A stretch of 64,000 bases of DNA from contig NZ_JAHTBL010000007.1 of the NCBI RefSeq assembly GCF_020177595.1, forward strand, positions 62,001 to 126,000, written 5' to 3'. Below the pieces are notes generated by a model. The model was given only the letters and a program-made list of their open reading frames with translations. It did not search any database and had not been told where the DNA came from. Positions 40,607-48,756 of this stretch are shown here, in pieces. Position numbers and translations under genes: made by a program. Every line of letters starts with the position of its first letter. Position 1 is the first letter of the stretch. This stretch comes from Cognatishimia sp. MH4019. Lineage in GTDB: Bacteria; Pseudomonadota; Alphaproteobacteria; Rhodobacterales; Rhodobacteraceae.

Positions 40607-40657
40607 CATTCCAATTTAGAACGTGCTCACCATTCCAATTCATTCCGATCCCCCCCA
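40607..40657. repeat. Right prophage terminus with transposase-type sites
   Basis: Read inward from 40657: TGGGGGGATCGGAATG, then ATTGGAATG at 18 nt (40631-40639) and again at 42 nt (40607-40615). A partial CGGAATG lies 10 nt from the end. The 18-nt offset is identical to the other terminus. This is the early-gene end and corresponds to the left end of Mu. The region 40498-40606 between the repressor hairpin and this terminus has no gene. Confidence 0.8.
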
Positions 40658-40665
40658 TTAGGGAC

Positions 40666-40700
40666 GCCTCCGGCGGGAGTATTTTTACAAAGATGAAGGC
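40666..40700. repeat. Host terminator-like repeat GCCTCCGGCGGGAGTATTT
   Basis: GCCTCCGGCGG, then AGTATTTTTACAAAGATGAAG. The same design occurs at 48757-48790 and inverted at 48813-48846. It was the shared 3' flank of hlyD and the leftward zinc-ribbon gene before the prophage inserted. The compact CCGCCGG-type stem and following T/A-rich part suit a bidirectional terminator. Confidence 0.7.
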
Positions 40701-41801
40701 CTATTGGTTGATGGCGATGGCGTAGCCCGCGGCGCCTGCAACGATAGCTCCAACGATCACGGCGAAGGCGATTTTCCATGCGGAATAGGGACGTTCGCCT
40801 TGCACGCGCCCGGTTTGGCCGTTGACGACGAAGCGGTAGGTCTCGCCGCGGTATTTGTAGGCGGCCAGCCAGACGGGCAGCAGGATATGCTTGAAGGTCA
40901 CATCGCTGAGCTGCGTGTCGATATTGTGGACGCGCTGGCGGTCGCCGCCGATATCCATGCGCACGTCGCGTTCGATGATGCGGTCCATGTAATGGCGGGC
41001 CTCTGTGAAACCGTCGGACAGTTCGACCGTGTAGCCTTCGGCGCGGAAGCCTGCGAGGAATTCGGGCAGGTAGGGTTCCAGATAGCTTAGATCCCACGGT
41101 TGCAGTGCGTCGGTGAAGCGTTTGGGCAAGGACTTTGAGGCCAGTACCAGCACGTCATCAAAGAAGCGCGACACGCGGCCTGAGGCGGCGGACCAGCGGG
41201 TCCGACGTTCTTGGCGGGTGCGCATTTTGCCGTCGATACGGACTTTTCTGGTAACGTAGTAATCATCGCCGCGCTGGCCGGAATAGCGCGAGGCTGTGCC
41301 TGCGTCATAGGTCCAGTAGGGCACGTAGATGCCTTGCATCTTGCGGCCCTTGCGAGCGTAGTCTTTCAGCCCGTTCGGGGCGAACCAGAGGCTGCCGAGC
41401 CAGCCGTTCATCGCGGCCTTGGCGGCGCGTTCATCCAGCTGAAAGGGCAGCACGGCCTTGGGTTTGATGTGGCGATGTGTGCCGGTGTCGGTCACGACGG
41501 GGGTGGCGCAGAACGGGCATTCCTTGGCGTGGGTGTCGGCATCAAATTCGGTCTGCGCGCCGCAATTGGGACAGGCGAGAACGCGGGTTTCCTCGATCTC
41601 GGCCTCGGGAAGGCGGGCCTCTAGGGCGGCGCGGAAATCAAGCTCCTGGATCGCGGCTGTGCCGGAGGGTTCGACGATTTGCTGGGTGTTGCCGCAATGA
41701 TCGCAGATCAACGTGTTTTCCCCGGCGGCAAAGCGGAAGTCAGCCCCGCATTGATCGCAGGGAAAACGGTGATCTTGGACGGATGTTGGGACGACTTGCA
41801 T
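40701..41801 (-). CDS. Zinc-ribbon membrane-anchored protein (YdjI/SPFH partner type)
   Basis: 366 residues. Four CxxC pairs form two zinc ribbons: FPCDQCGADFRF with ICDHCGN, and ACPNCGAQTEF with ECPFCATP. A large middle domain contains GIYVPYWTYDAGTASRYSG. One membrane helix lies at the C-terminus (IAFAVIVGAIVAGAAGYAIA). It is often labelled as related to primosomal protein N', but no helicase motifs are present. It is followed in the same direction by an SPFH-domain protein, a common pairing suggesting a membrane-associated complex of unknown job. Confidence 0.7.
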   Translation of the reverse strand: MQVVPTSVQDHRFPCDQCGADFRFAAGENTLICDHCGNTQQIVEPSGTAAIQELDFRAALEARLPEAEIEETRVLACPNCGAQTEFDADTHAKECPFCATPVVTDTGTHRHIKPKAVLPFQLDERAAKAAMNGWLGSLWFAPNGLKDYARKGRKMQGIYVPYWTYDAGTASRYSGQRGDDYYVTRKVRIDGKMRTRQERRTRWSAASGRVSRFFDDVLVLASKSLPKRFTDALQPWDLSYLEPYLPEFLAGFRAEGYTVELSDGFTEARHYMDRIIERDVRMDIGGDRQRVHNIDTQLSDVTFKHILLPVWLAAYKYRGETYRFVVNGQTGRVQGERPYSAWKIAFAVIVGAIVAGAAGYAIAINQ

Positions 41802-41848
41802 GCGTCAGGAAGCCTTCGGCGCGGATATTTGTTCCAAAATGAAACCAA

Positions 41849-42928
41849 TCAGGCTCCGGGTGGTGGCGGGGGGAGGATGGTGAAAAGTTGCGCGAGTTCA
41901 GCGACCTCGTCGGCGGTTTTCCAGCCGTCTTGCCCTGCGGTCCACACATGGGTGTCGCGGGTGAGCGTGCCGTCCTGGGCCATCTGGCCCATGCGGGCTT
42001 TGGAGAAGGGGCCTTTGGTCTGGCCGTTCTCGGCGATGTGCCAGACATGTTCGACGGGCGGCGGTGGCGGGGCCATCTGGGGCTGCATCTGGCCAGCCAT
42101 CGCGATGCCCATCCCCATGCCGAGGCCCGCGCCCATGCCGCCGCCGCCATTTGGGTTCTTGGCGGCTTCGGTCATGGCTTCGGCCGCGGAATATTGGGTG
42201 AAGCGGCCCAGATCGCCAGCAATGCCCGCAGAGGTGCGTTTGTCGAGGGCGGCTTCGACGGAGGCGGGCAGAGAGATGTTTTCGATGTAGAGTTCAGGCA
42301 GGGTCAGCCCGTATTCGGCGATCTGTTCGGAGATTTTTTCGGCCAGCGCTTTGCCCAGCTCGGCGGTGTTGGCGGCCATGTCGAGCACAGGGATGCCAGA
42401 GCCCGCGATCAGGCGCGAGAAGGCCTGCACGATGATGTTGCGGATCTGGTAGCTGATCTCGTCCATGGTGAATTTACCATCGGTGCCGACAATTTCGATC
42501 AGGAACTTCGCAGGGTCGGTGACACGGACGCTATAGGTGCCGAAGGCGCGCAGGCGGACCGGTCCGAATTCCGGGTCACGGCACATGATCGGGTTTTTGG
42601 TGCCCCATTTCAGATCGTTGAAGCGCGTCGTGTTGACGTAGTAAATCTCGGACTTGAAGGGGCTGCGGAAGCCGTGATCCCAATGGTTCAGCGTCGTCAG
42701 GATCGGCATGTTGTTGGTCTCAAGCATATAGAGACCGGGGGTGAAGACATCGGCCAGTTGGCCTTCATGCACGAAAACGGCGGCTTGGCCTTCGCGCACG
42801 GTCAGCTTGGCACCGTATTTGATCTCGTGGCCTTCGCGTTCAAACCGCCACACCATGGTGTCGCGCGTGTTGTCGGTCCAGTGGATGACGTCGATGAACT
42901 CTCCGCTGAGGAAATCGAAAATGCCCAT
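41849..42928 (-). CDS. SPFH/Band-7 protein with C-terminal GYF_2 domain
   Basis: 359 residues. An SPFH domain (about 30-260; VREGQAAVFVHEGQLADVFTPGLYML, YSVRVTDPAKFLIEIVG) is followed by a Gly/Met/Pro-rich linker. A GYF_2-type end (HVWHIAENGQTKGPFSKARMGQMAQDGTLTRDTHVWTAGQDGWKTA) closes the protein. It lacks a membrane segment and may scaffold protein at the membrane with the adjacent zinc-ribbon protein. The function in bacteria is not established. Confidence 0.85.
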   Translation of the reverse strand: MGIFDFLSGEFIDVIHWTDNTRDTMVWRFEREGHEIKYGAKLTVREGQAAVFVHEGQLADVFTPGLYMLETNNMPILTTLNHWDHGFRSPFKSEIYYVNTTRFNDLKWGTKNPIMCRDPEFGPVRLRAFGTYSVRVTDPAKFLIEIVGTDGKFTMDEISYQIRNIIVQAFSRLIAGSGIPVLDMAANTAELGKALAEKISEQIAEYGLTLPELYIENISLPASVEAALDKRTSAGIAGDLGRFTQYSAAEAMTEAAKNPNGGGGMGAGLGMGMGIAMAGQMQPQMAPPPPPVEHVWHIAENGQTKGPFSKARMGQMAQDGTLTRDTHVWTAGQDGWKTADEVAELAQLFTILPPPPPGA

Positions 42929-42946
42929 GGGAATGGTCCTTCTTTG

Positions 42947-44233
42947 CTATCGTTTCAACGCTTTGGCAGCGCGATTTTCAGTGCGGTCATAGGCAATGAG
43001 CGCCTTGAACGGGCTGAGGTCGGTATCGGGATCTTTGCCGTCTGCGAGGCTGTAGATATGTTCAAAATACCAGCCGACACCGGCCCAGGCATTCAGATCG
43101 CGCAGGAATGAGATGGGAGAGGTCGGGCCGAAAAGCCCGCGCCCGATATTGAGATCATCATCGCGGCTGTCGAGCCGGTCTTTCGTACCCGACAGCAGGT
43201 CGGCGGCACCGTCAGGTCTTAGGATCAGCGGGCGGCCCAGCCCGATCAGATCGACGCCATCGCCGAGTGCGCTTTCCATCGCCGCGCGGGAGCGAAAGCC
43301 ACCGGTCACCATCAGGGGTATCGTGGTGGCGGCGCGGAGTTTCGGAACGAAATCAAGGAAATAGGCTTCGCGGGCCAAGGTGCTGGCGCGCTTTTCCTCG
43401 GCCTTCGGGTCCTTGCGTTCAAAGTCGAACATGCGGGGCTGTTCGTAGTTCCCGCCCGAGACTTCCAAGAAATCGCAGCCTGCGTCTTCGATCCATTTGG
43501 CAACCTGAACGCTGTCATCTTCGGAAAAGCCGCCCTTTTGAAAGTCGGCGGAGTTCAGCTTGACCGAGACGATGAAGGGCGCGGCGCAGGCGGCGCGGAT
43601 CTCGGCAACCACCTCAACCAGAAGGCGGGCGCGGTTCTCAAGAGAGCCGCCATAGGCATCGGTGCGCCGGTTGGAGAGCGGGCTGAGGAACTGGCTCATC
43701 AGGTAGCCATGGGCGGCGTGCACCTGCACACCGTCAAAGCCTGCGTTTTGCGCGATGCGGGCGGCGTTGAGAAAGCGCTTCTTGACTTGCGCGATCTCAT
43801 CAAGGCTGAGCGGGGTTGGTTTGCCGAAACGGCCATTGCCCATTTTCAGGCCAACATCCGAGGCGGATTTGGGTGTCGGGTTGACGGCCTTTTGCGTCTG
43901 GCGGCCTGCGTGGTTGAGCTGCATCACGATCAGCGCGCCGTTTTCTTTACCGGCGGCTGCCATATCGGCAAGCGCCGCCAGCGCGGCGTTGGATTGCGCA
44001 TCCTCGATGGCAAGGTTCGCGGGGCGTTCCAGATGCCAGCGGTCCACATGGACATTGCCGGTGATATTCAGGCCGACACCGCCAGCCCCCCAACGGCGAT
44101 AGAGCGTGGAAAAGCACTGATTGGCGTGATTGTCGCCCGCTGCCAGACCTTCGGTCATGGCGGCTTTGACAAGCCGGTTGGGCAGCACCGCGCCGCAAGG
44201 CAAGGTCATGGGCTGGGCCAGAGGATCGCTCAT
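42947..44233 (-). CDS. NADH:flavin oxidoreductase (Old Yellow Enzyme family)
   Basis: 428 residues. An FMN-binding TIM barrel with GALIVMQLNHAGRQ, FDGVQVHAAHGYLMSQFLSPLSNRRTDAYGGSLENRARLLVEVV and PLMVTGGFRSRAAM, all typical of the family. The HAAHGY His pair is the substrate-anion site. It reduces activated alkenes or similar compounds; the substrate cannot be named. Its start overlaps the lipoprotein gene stop by 4 bases. Confidence 0.9.
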   Translation of the reverse strand: MSDPLAQPMTLPCGAVLPNRLVKAAMTEGLAAGDNHANQCFSTLYRRWGAGGVGLNITGNVHVDRWHLERPANLAIEDAQSNAALAALADMAAAGKENGALIVMQLNHAGRQTQKAVNPTPKSASDVGLKMGNGRFGKPTPLSLDEIAQVKKRFLNAARIAQNAGFDGVQVHAAHGYLMSQFLSPLSNRRTDAYGGSLENRARLLVEVVAEIRAACAAPFIVSVKLNSADFQKGGFSEDDSVQVAKWIEDAGCDFLEVSGGNYEQPRMFDFERKDPKAEEKRASTLAREAYFLDFVPKLRAATTIPLMVTGGFRSRAAMESALGDGVDLIGLGRPLILRPDGAADLLSGTKDRLDSRDDDLNIGRGLFGPTSPISFLRDLNAWAGVGWYFEHIYSLADGKDPDTDLSPFKALIAYDRTENRAAKALKR

Positions 44234-45180
44234 GCGGGGCCCCCAAGCAATTCGGCGGCGATGACTTCGGCTGTGGGCCGCGCTTGATCGACGGTCATGC
44301 CTGTTTTCATGCGCGGATCATAAAGGATGCGCAGCAGCAATTCGTCATGGGTGGTCAGGCGACCAAATTCTTCGTCATCATTGAAGATCGACGGGCGCGC
44401 GGCGGCGCTATCATTGGCCAAGCCAAGGGCTTGCGCGATTTCCTCGTGCAGGCAGGCGGTCCGCAGGATGTCGGGATGTTCGGCACGGATCACGGCAAGG
44501 GCGCGGTCATAGCTGCCCTCGTTGCGACCCACCGACTGGCTAAGCGCCACGCAGAAGGTCGAGCGTGGCAGGTTCACGATGCGATCCAGCGCAGAGCGGG
44601 TGATGCCGGGCGCGAGCTGTTGCAGGCGCGGGCCGTAAGCGCGGCGTTCATCTTCGTGCAGGATCAGGACGTGGAAATTGGCGTTGCGTTTGGACAGGCG
44701 AATGGGCAGGCCGGTGAGCCGTGACAGGCGCTGGGTAAAGCGCTGAATTTCGGCCCGGTCGGCTTTGCGCTTGGCTTCGGGGACACTCGCGCCGAATTCG
44801 ACCGCCATGACGATGGGTTTGGACCAGCGGCGCAAGACGGATGCGCTTTCGACGCGGGCCAGTGCATTCGCGCGCTCGGTATATTCGTTGAACATCGCGA
44901 TGCGGGTGAAGTTTTCGACCAGCTGGCGTTTGTTGAAAGGCGTGTCCGCGCCCCCGCCATCCTGACGCAGAAGGCCTTGGACCAGCAGGTCATTTTCGAC
45001 CCGCGTATAGTAGCGCTCGAGCTGGAGACTTTCGGCAGAGCGTTCGGGCGTGGGCTTGGGCGCAGTGGCGGCCAGACCGGGCGGACGGGCCTGCGGTTTG
45101 GGCGAGGGCGGCACAGGCTCGCAGGCAACAAGTGCGAAAAGCGCGGCCGTTCCTGCGATCCATTTGAGTGCCGATCTCAT
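44230..45180 (-). CDS. DUF2927-family lipoprotein
   Basis: About 316 residues from the ATG at 45180. Signal peptide with lipobox FALVAC (Cys near 20). The following domain contains NKRQLVENFTRIAMFNEYTER, RWSKPIVMAVEFGASVPE and LRTACLHEEIAQALGLANDS, which includes an HEEIxQ metallopeptidase-like motif. ILYDPRMKTGMT is typical near the end. Probably an outer-membrane-attached protein in the periplasm; peptidase activity is a guess from the motif. Confidence 0.8.
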   Translation of the reverse strand: MRSALKWIAGTAALFALVACEPVPPSPKPQARPPGLAATAPKPTPERSAESLQLERYYTRVENDLLVQGLLRQDGGGADTPFNKRQLVENFTRIAMFNEYTERANALARVESASVLRRWSKPIVMAVEFGASVPEAKRKADRAEIQRFTQRLSRLTGLPIRLSKRNANFHVLILHEDERRAYGPRLQQLAPGITRSALDRIVNLPRSTFCVALSQSVGRNEGSYDRALAVIRAEHPDILRTACLHEEIAQALGLANDSAAARPSIFNDDEEFGRLTTHDELLLRILYDPRMKTGMTVDQARPTAEVIAAELLGGPA

Positions 45181-45184
45181 GCCT

Positions 45185-46378
45185 TTAGCCAGCCGCTGTG
45201 CCGATAGTGTCGCCTGTGCCGGTCTTGCGGGACTTTGCGGCGGCGAGTGTGTCGCGCAGCTCTGTCTCCATCTTTTGCAGCTCAACCTCGGCTTCGGCGC
45301 GGCGCGCCTTGCCCGCATCGGCGATCTGCAGCGATTCCTCGATGGTGGCGACCAGTTCGGCGTTGGCGGTCTTGACCGCTTCGATGTCGAAGACGCCGCG
45401 CTCCATTTCCTCGCGGACGACCTTGTTTGCTTCGCGCAGGTTCTTGGCGTTGGCGGTGAGCAATTCGTTGGTCAGGTCATTGGCGCCGCGCACGGCCTCC
45501 GCCGCCTCGCGGGAGCGCTGGATCGTGACGGCCTGTGCCAGCTGGGTTTCCCAAAGAGGGACGGTGTTGACGAGGGTCGAGTTGATCTTGGTGACGAGAG
45601 ACTTGTCGTTTTCCTGCACCAGCCGGATCGACGGGAGCGATTGCATCGTCACCTGACGGGTCAGTTTCAGGTCATGCACGCGGCGCTCCAGATCGTCACG
45701 CGCGGCGCGCAGGTCGCGCAGTTCCTGCGCTTTCATGACCTGGTTTTCTTCGGAGGCGGCTTCAACCTCACGCTCTTTGTTGGGGATCGCGGTTGCATCC
45801 AGTTCTTTGATCTTCTCTTCTCCGGCGGCGATATAAAGCGCCAGTTCATCATAGAAGGTCAGCGTTTTTTCATAGAGCACATCCAGCGATTTGATGTCCT
45901 TAAGAAGCGTGTGTTCGTGCTTGAGCAGCTCATCGGTGATGCGGTCGATCTGGTCTTGCACGTCCTCGAACTTGGCGACGAATTTCGCCATTGGGGCCGC
46001 GCGGCCCAGCAGTTTTTCCCACCAGCTGCGCTCGCGGCGGACGTCCAGTTCAGAGATGGAAAAGCCACGGATCGTGGTCACGATGTTACGCAGGCTGTCG
46101 CCGGCGGGCCCGACGTCCTTGTTGCGCACATCCGACAGCATCGACTGGCTGATCTGCTGCAATTCGGCCTGGGCGGCGGAGCCAAAGGAGATGATCGACT
46201 GGGTGTTCTCCATATCAATCTCGTCCATGCGCTTTTTGATGGCGGCGGTCTGGGTCTTGTTGGCCTTCTCCATCGGCACGATATCCGTGGCCGGGGTCGG
46301 TTCCGGCAAGACAACCGCGTTCAGCTCTTCCACAGCGGCGAGGGTTTTCTCGGCCTCTTTGCGCACATTTTCATCCAT
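45185..46378 (-). CDS. TelA-family (toxic anion resistance-like) protein
   Basis: 397 residues, almost entirely alpha-helical. SEDVRNKDVGPAGDSLRNIVTTIRGF-type, ERSWWEKLLGRAAPMAKFVAKFEDVQDQIDRITDELLKHEHTLLKDI and NDKSLVTKINSTLVNTVPLWETQLAQAVTIQRSREAAEAVRGANDLTNELL are the TelA core. TelA proteins were linked to tellurite resistance and envelope stress. It follows the XpaC-like gene by 15 bases, the usual pair. Confidence 0.9.
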   Translation of the reverse strand: MDENVRKEAEKTLAAVEELNAVVLPEPTPATDIVPMEKANKTQTAAIKKRMDEIDMENTQSIISFGSAAQAELQQISQSMLSDVRNKDVGPAGDSLRNIVTTIRGFSISELDVRRERSWWEKLLGRAAPMAKFVAKFEDVQDQIDRITDELLKHEHTLLKDIKSLDVLYEKTLTFYDELALYIAAGEEKIKELDATAIPNKEREVEAASEENQVMKAQELRDLRAARDDLERRVHDLKLTRQVTMQSLPSIRLVQENDKSLVTKINSTLVNTVPLWETQLAQAVTIQRSREAAEAVRGANDLTNELLTANAKNLREANKVVREEMERGVFDIEAVKTANAELVATIEESLQIADAGKARRAEAEVELQKMETELRDTLAAAKSRKTGTGDTIGTAAG

Positions 46379-46393
46379 TTTGGGGCTCCCTGG

Positions 46394-47263
46394 TTACTCA
46401 GTTCTGACACCTTCGCGGGCGAGGCGCTCGCGCAGGACGTCGATTTCAATGTCCAGATCGCTGCGGTCGGCCAGCAACATGGTTTTGTTTCGGGCGGCGA
46501 AGTTCTGCTCAAGATCAGTCAGCAGAGCCTCGTAATCGGCTTTCGCCTGCGCGTCGCGGGTGCGGGCATAGATGTCGGCGAACTTGGCGGTCGCGTCGCG
46601 CGCGCCCAGCAGGTAGACGCCCAGATATTTGCGCGCGGCGGCCAGATCGCGTGGGTCTTCTTCGACCGTGCGGGCCAGATCGCGGACGGTGTTGGCAAAG
46701 CGCGCGACACGGGATTCCATCTGGCGGTCTTGCGCGCGCAGAATGGCGTCTTTCATGGCCTTCAGATGATCTTCGGCCTCATCCACGGCGCGGGCGACGC
46801 GGGATTGCTGAAAGGCGTCGATGCCCTCGACGCCCTTATCTTTGAGCGGGTCGAGACCGAAAGCGAAGCTGTGCAGGACGGTGCCCGCGACAGCGAACAC
46901 GATGGGGGCAAGGCCCAGGCCGCCAGAGGCGAACCCGGCGACGAACAGCGCGCCACCTGTCAGCAGGGAGGCCGCGATTTTGCGAGGAAATGCAGGGCGT
47001 TTGGCGACTTTGCGGGCGTCATAGGCTTCGTGTGCCTTGAGCCCTTCGCGGGTCAGCCAAGCGGCGAGGATGAGCGTGCCGAAGGCGATGAGGTTCAGCG
47101 CAAGTTGGCTCGCATCCCCCGTGAACGCACGGATCGCCAGCGGGATCGGCACGAAAAAAAGCACATTTGCGCGGCCTCCGGCGCGGGTGCGCGTCTTGCC
47201 GCGAAACTCCGACGGGCTGTCGGGCGCGTCGGGGCTGTATTTGCCGCCAAAGCGTTGCGCCAT
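46394..47263 (-). CDS. XpaC-like membrane protein, TelA partner
   Basis: About 289 residues; ATG 47263 is behind GGAGG. Hydrophobic segments near residues 25-75 and about 105-145, then a helical domain (EAEDHLKAMKDAILRAQDRQMESRVARFANTVRDLARTVEEDPRDLAAARKYLGVYLLGARDATAKFADIYARTRD) of the 5-bromo-4-chloroindolyl phosphate hydrolysis/XpaC family. The name comes from an old phenotype and does not show phosphatase activity. It is paired with TelA and preceded by a 27-residue membrane peptide gene. Confidence 0.85.
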   Translation of the reverse strand: MAQRFGGKYSPDAPDSPSEFRGKTRTRAGGRANVLFFVPIPLAIRAFTGDASQLALNLIAFGTLILAAWLTREGLKAHEAYDARKVAKRPAFPRKIAASLLTGGALFVAGFASGGLGLAPIVFAVAGTVLHSFAFGLDPLKDKGVEGIDAFQQSRVARAVDEAEDHLKAMKDAILRAQDRQMESRVARFANTVRDLARTVEEDPRDLAAARKYLGVYLLGARDATAKFADIYARTRDAQAKADYEALLTDLEQNFAARNKTMLLADRSDLDIEIDVLRERLAREGVRTE

Positions 47264-47265
47264 GC

Positions 47266-47349
47266 TTACAGGCCTCCGCCGACGGAGACATAGACGATCA
47301 ACGCCAAGAGCAGCCCATAGGCCAATTTTTGCAGTCCGGTTGCTGACAT
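47266..47349 (-). CDS. Small membrane peptide (27 aa) upstream of the XpaC-like gene
   Basis: ATG at 47349 preceded by GAGGGGG; the stop TAA at 47266 is 2 bases before the XpaC ATG, whose ribosome site lies inside this small gene. The peptide is MSATGLQKLAYGLLLALIVY plus VSVGGGL, a single membrane span. Translational coupling with the next gene is likely. Small size makes certainty limited, but both signals are good. Confidence 0.65.
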   Translation of the reverse strand: MSATGLQKLAYGLLLALIVYVSVGGGL

Positions 47350-47440
47350 AAAGGCCCCCTCGGCCAGAAGTTCGTCGCACTTAACCCACCAACATCAAAA
47401 CTATATGTAAGCGCTTGGAAGAATACCAGAAGGGGGAATT

Positions 47441-48229
47441 TTAGCGCGGATCGTTCCGTCTGCGTTGCGGTTTGCGCTTGCGCTGGGGCTTGGGCTTGTC
47501 GTTCCAGCCCATCTGATCGGCCAGAACCCGGCCTTTGACCTCTTCAACCGCGCCTTGTTTCAGATCGCCCAAGCGGAAGGGGCCGTAGCTGACGCGCAGC
47601 AGGCGGTTGACGGGCAGGCCCACGACCTCCATCGCGCGGCGGATTTCGCGGTTCTTGCCTTCGCGCAGGCCGATGGTGAGCCAGGCGTTTGCGCCTTGCT
47701 GGCGGTCGAGGGTCACTTGCATGCCTTGGAATTTCTCGCCGTCGATGGTGATGCCGCGGCGGAGCGGCTCCAGTGTGGTGTCATTGGGTCGGCCATTCAC
47801 ACGCACGCGGTATTTTCTGAGCCAGCCGGTGGAGGGCAGCTCAAGCGTGCGTTTCAGCCCGCCATCGTTGGTCAGCAGCAGCAAACCTTCGGAGTTGATG
47901 TCGAGCCGTCCGACGCTCATCACGCGGGGCATGTCGTCGGGCAGCGCATCGAACACCGTCTCGCGGCCCTTTTCATCGCGGGCTGTTGTTACAAGGCCAG
48001 TCGGTTTGTGGTAGAGCCAAAGCCGGGCGGGTTCGGGCGCCGCGATGGGTTTGCCGTCGACGGTGATCTCGGCGCTTTCGGTCACGTTCAGCGCGGGGCT
48101 GTCTATTTGGGTGCCATCGACGGTCACACGGCCTGCTTCGATCATACGCTCGGCTTCGCGGCGCGAGGCGACGCCCGCGCGGGCCAGAACCTTGGCGATA
48201 CGGCTGCCTTTTGGAGTTTCAGTGCTCAT
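47441..48229 (-). CDS. rluB: 23S rRNA pseudouridine synthase (RluB-type)
   Basis: 262 residues. An S4 RNA-binding domain (RIAKVLARAGVASRREAERMIEAGRVTVDG) is followed by the catalytic domain with VGRLDINSEGLLLLTNDGGL, which contains the catalytic Asp. EGKNREIRRAMEVVGLPVNRLLRVSYGPFRLGDL is typical of RluB/RsuA proteins. The tail is basic (KPKPQRKRKPQRRRNDPR). It is divergent from tadA, as often seen in this bacterial group. Confidence 0.92.
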   Translation of the reverse strand: MSTETPKGSRIAKVLARAGVASRREAERMIEAGRVTVDGTQIDSPALNVTESAEITVDGKPIAAPEPARLWLYHKPTGLVTTARDEKGRETVFDALPDDMPRVMSVGRLDINSEGLLLLTNDGGLKRTLELPSTGWLRKYRVRVNGRPNDTTLEPLRRGITIDGEKFQGMQVTLDRQQGANAWLTIGLREGKNREIRRAMEVVGLPVNRLLRVSYGPFRLGDLKQGAVEEVKGRVLADQMGWNDKPKPQRKRKPQRRRNDPR

Positions 48230-48293
48230 GCGCAGGCCTTATCGGGTTTCGCACAGGCTTGCCAGAGCGCGTGGGCTGGGGCAGGGAAGACGG

Positions 48294-48746
48294 ATGGAGT
48301 TTATCAGCCATATGAAGGCCGCACTGGCCGAGGCGCGCTTGGCCGCAGAGCGCGGCGAGGTGCCTGTGGGCGCAGTTGTCGTCGCTCCGGATGGGGCGGT
48401 CGTGGCGCAAGCGGGTAACCGGACGCGGGAACTGAACGATCCGACGGCACATGCCGAAGTGCTGGCGATACGGGCTGCCTGCGCTGCCGTCAGGTCGGAT
48501 CGGCTTCCCGGCCATGATCTGTACGTGACGCTGGAGCCTTGCCCCATGTGCGCCGCAACGATTTCTTTCGCGCGGATCAGGCGGCTTTACTATGGGGCGA
48601 GCGATCCGAAATCCGGTGGCGTCGCCCATGGCGCGCGGGTGTTCAGCCATCCGCAATGCCACCACGCGCCGGAGGTCTATGACGGGATCGCGTCTGATGA
48701 GGCCGAGCGCGTATTGAAGACCTTCTTCGAAAATCTGCGCGGCTAG
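48294..48746 (+). CDS. tadA: tRNA-specific adenosine deaminase
   Basis: 150 residues from ATG 48294. Zinc-binding motifs HAEVLAIRAA and PCPMCAATI and the proton-shuttle Glu of HAEV are intact, with EVPVGAVVVAPDG upstream. It makes inosine at the wobble position of tRNA-Arg(ACG). It is transcribed away from rluB. A GCCTCCGGCGG terminator repeat follows the stop. Confidence 0.93.
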   Translation: MEFISHMKAALAEARLAAERGEVPVGAVVVAPDGAVVAQAGNRTRELNDPTAHAEVLAIRAACAAVRSDRLPGHDLYVTLEPCPMCAATISFARIRRLYYGASDPKSGGVAHGARVFSHPQCHHAPEVYDGIASDEAERVLKTFFENLRG

Positions 48747-48756
48747 GGCCGCTTGA

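Larger units (their letters stand above)
10392..40657. mobile_element. Complete Mu-type transposable prophage with P2-type virion genes
   Basis: The element is 30,266 bases, starts TGG and ends CCA, and is flanked by the direct repeat TTAG (10388-10391 and 40658-40661). Joining the flanks restores the hlyD stop codon followed by a host GCCTCCGGCGG terminator repeat. Each terminus has a WTTGGAWTG repeat beginning exactly 18 nt inside the end and another 40-42 nt inside. It carries a DDE transposase and AAA ATPase of the MuA/MuB type, an S24 repressor, HU, GemA, and full portal, terminase, capsid, tail, holin-lysozyme and spanin genes. No disrupted gene was found, so it may be inducible. The target repeat is 4 bases rather than the 5 usual for Mu; the fifth base mismatches. 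Confidence 0.93.

Noticed and set aside
40701-41801. Primosomal protein N' (PriA-type helicase) label
   Set aside because: No Walker or helicase motifs are present; only zinc-ribbon pairs and a C-terminal membrane helix are visible.
41888-43111. 407-codon rightward open frame opposite the SPFH gene
   Set aside because: Antisense shadow; the opposite strand has a clear SPFH plus GYF_2 protein.
45050-47293. 747-codon rightward open frame opposite telA/xpaC
   Set aside because: Antisense to two recognised genes with good starts and family motifs; long shadows are expected in high-GC DNA.
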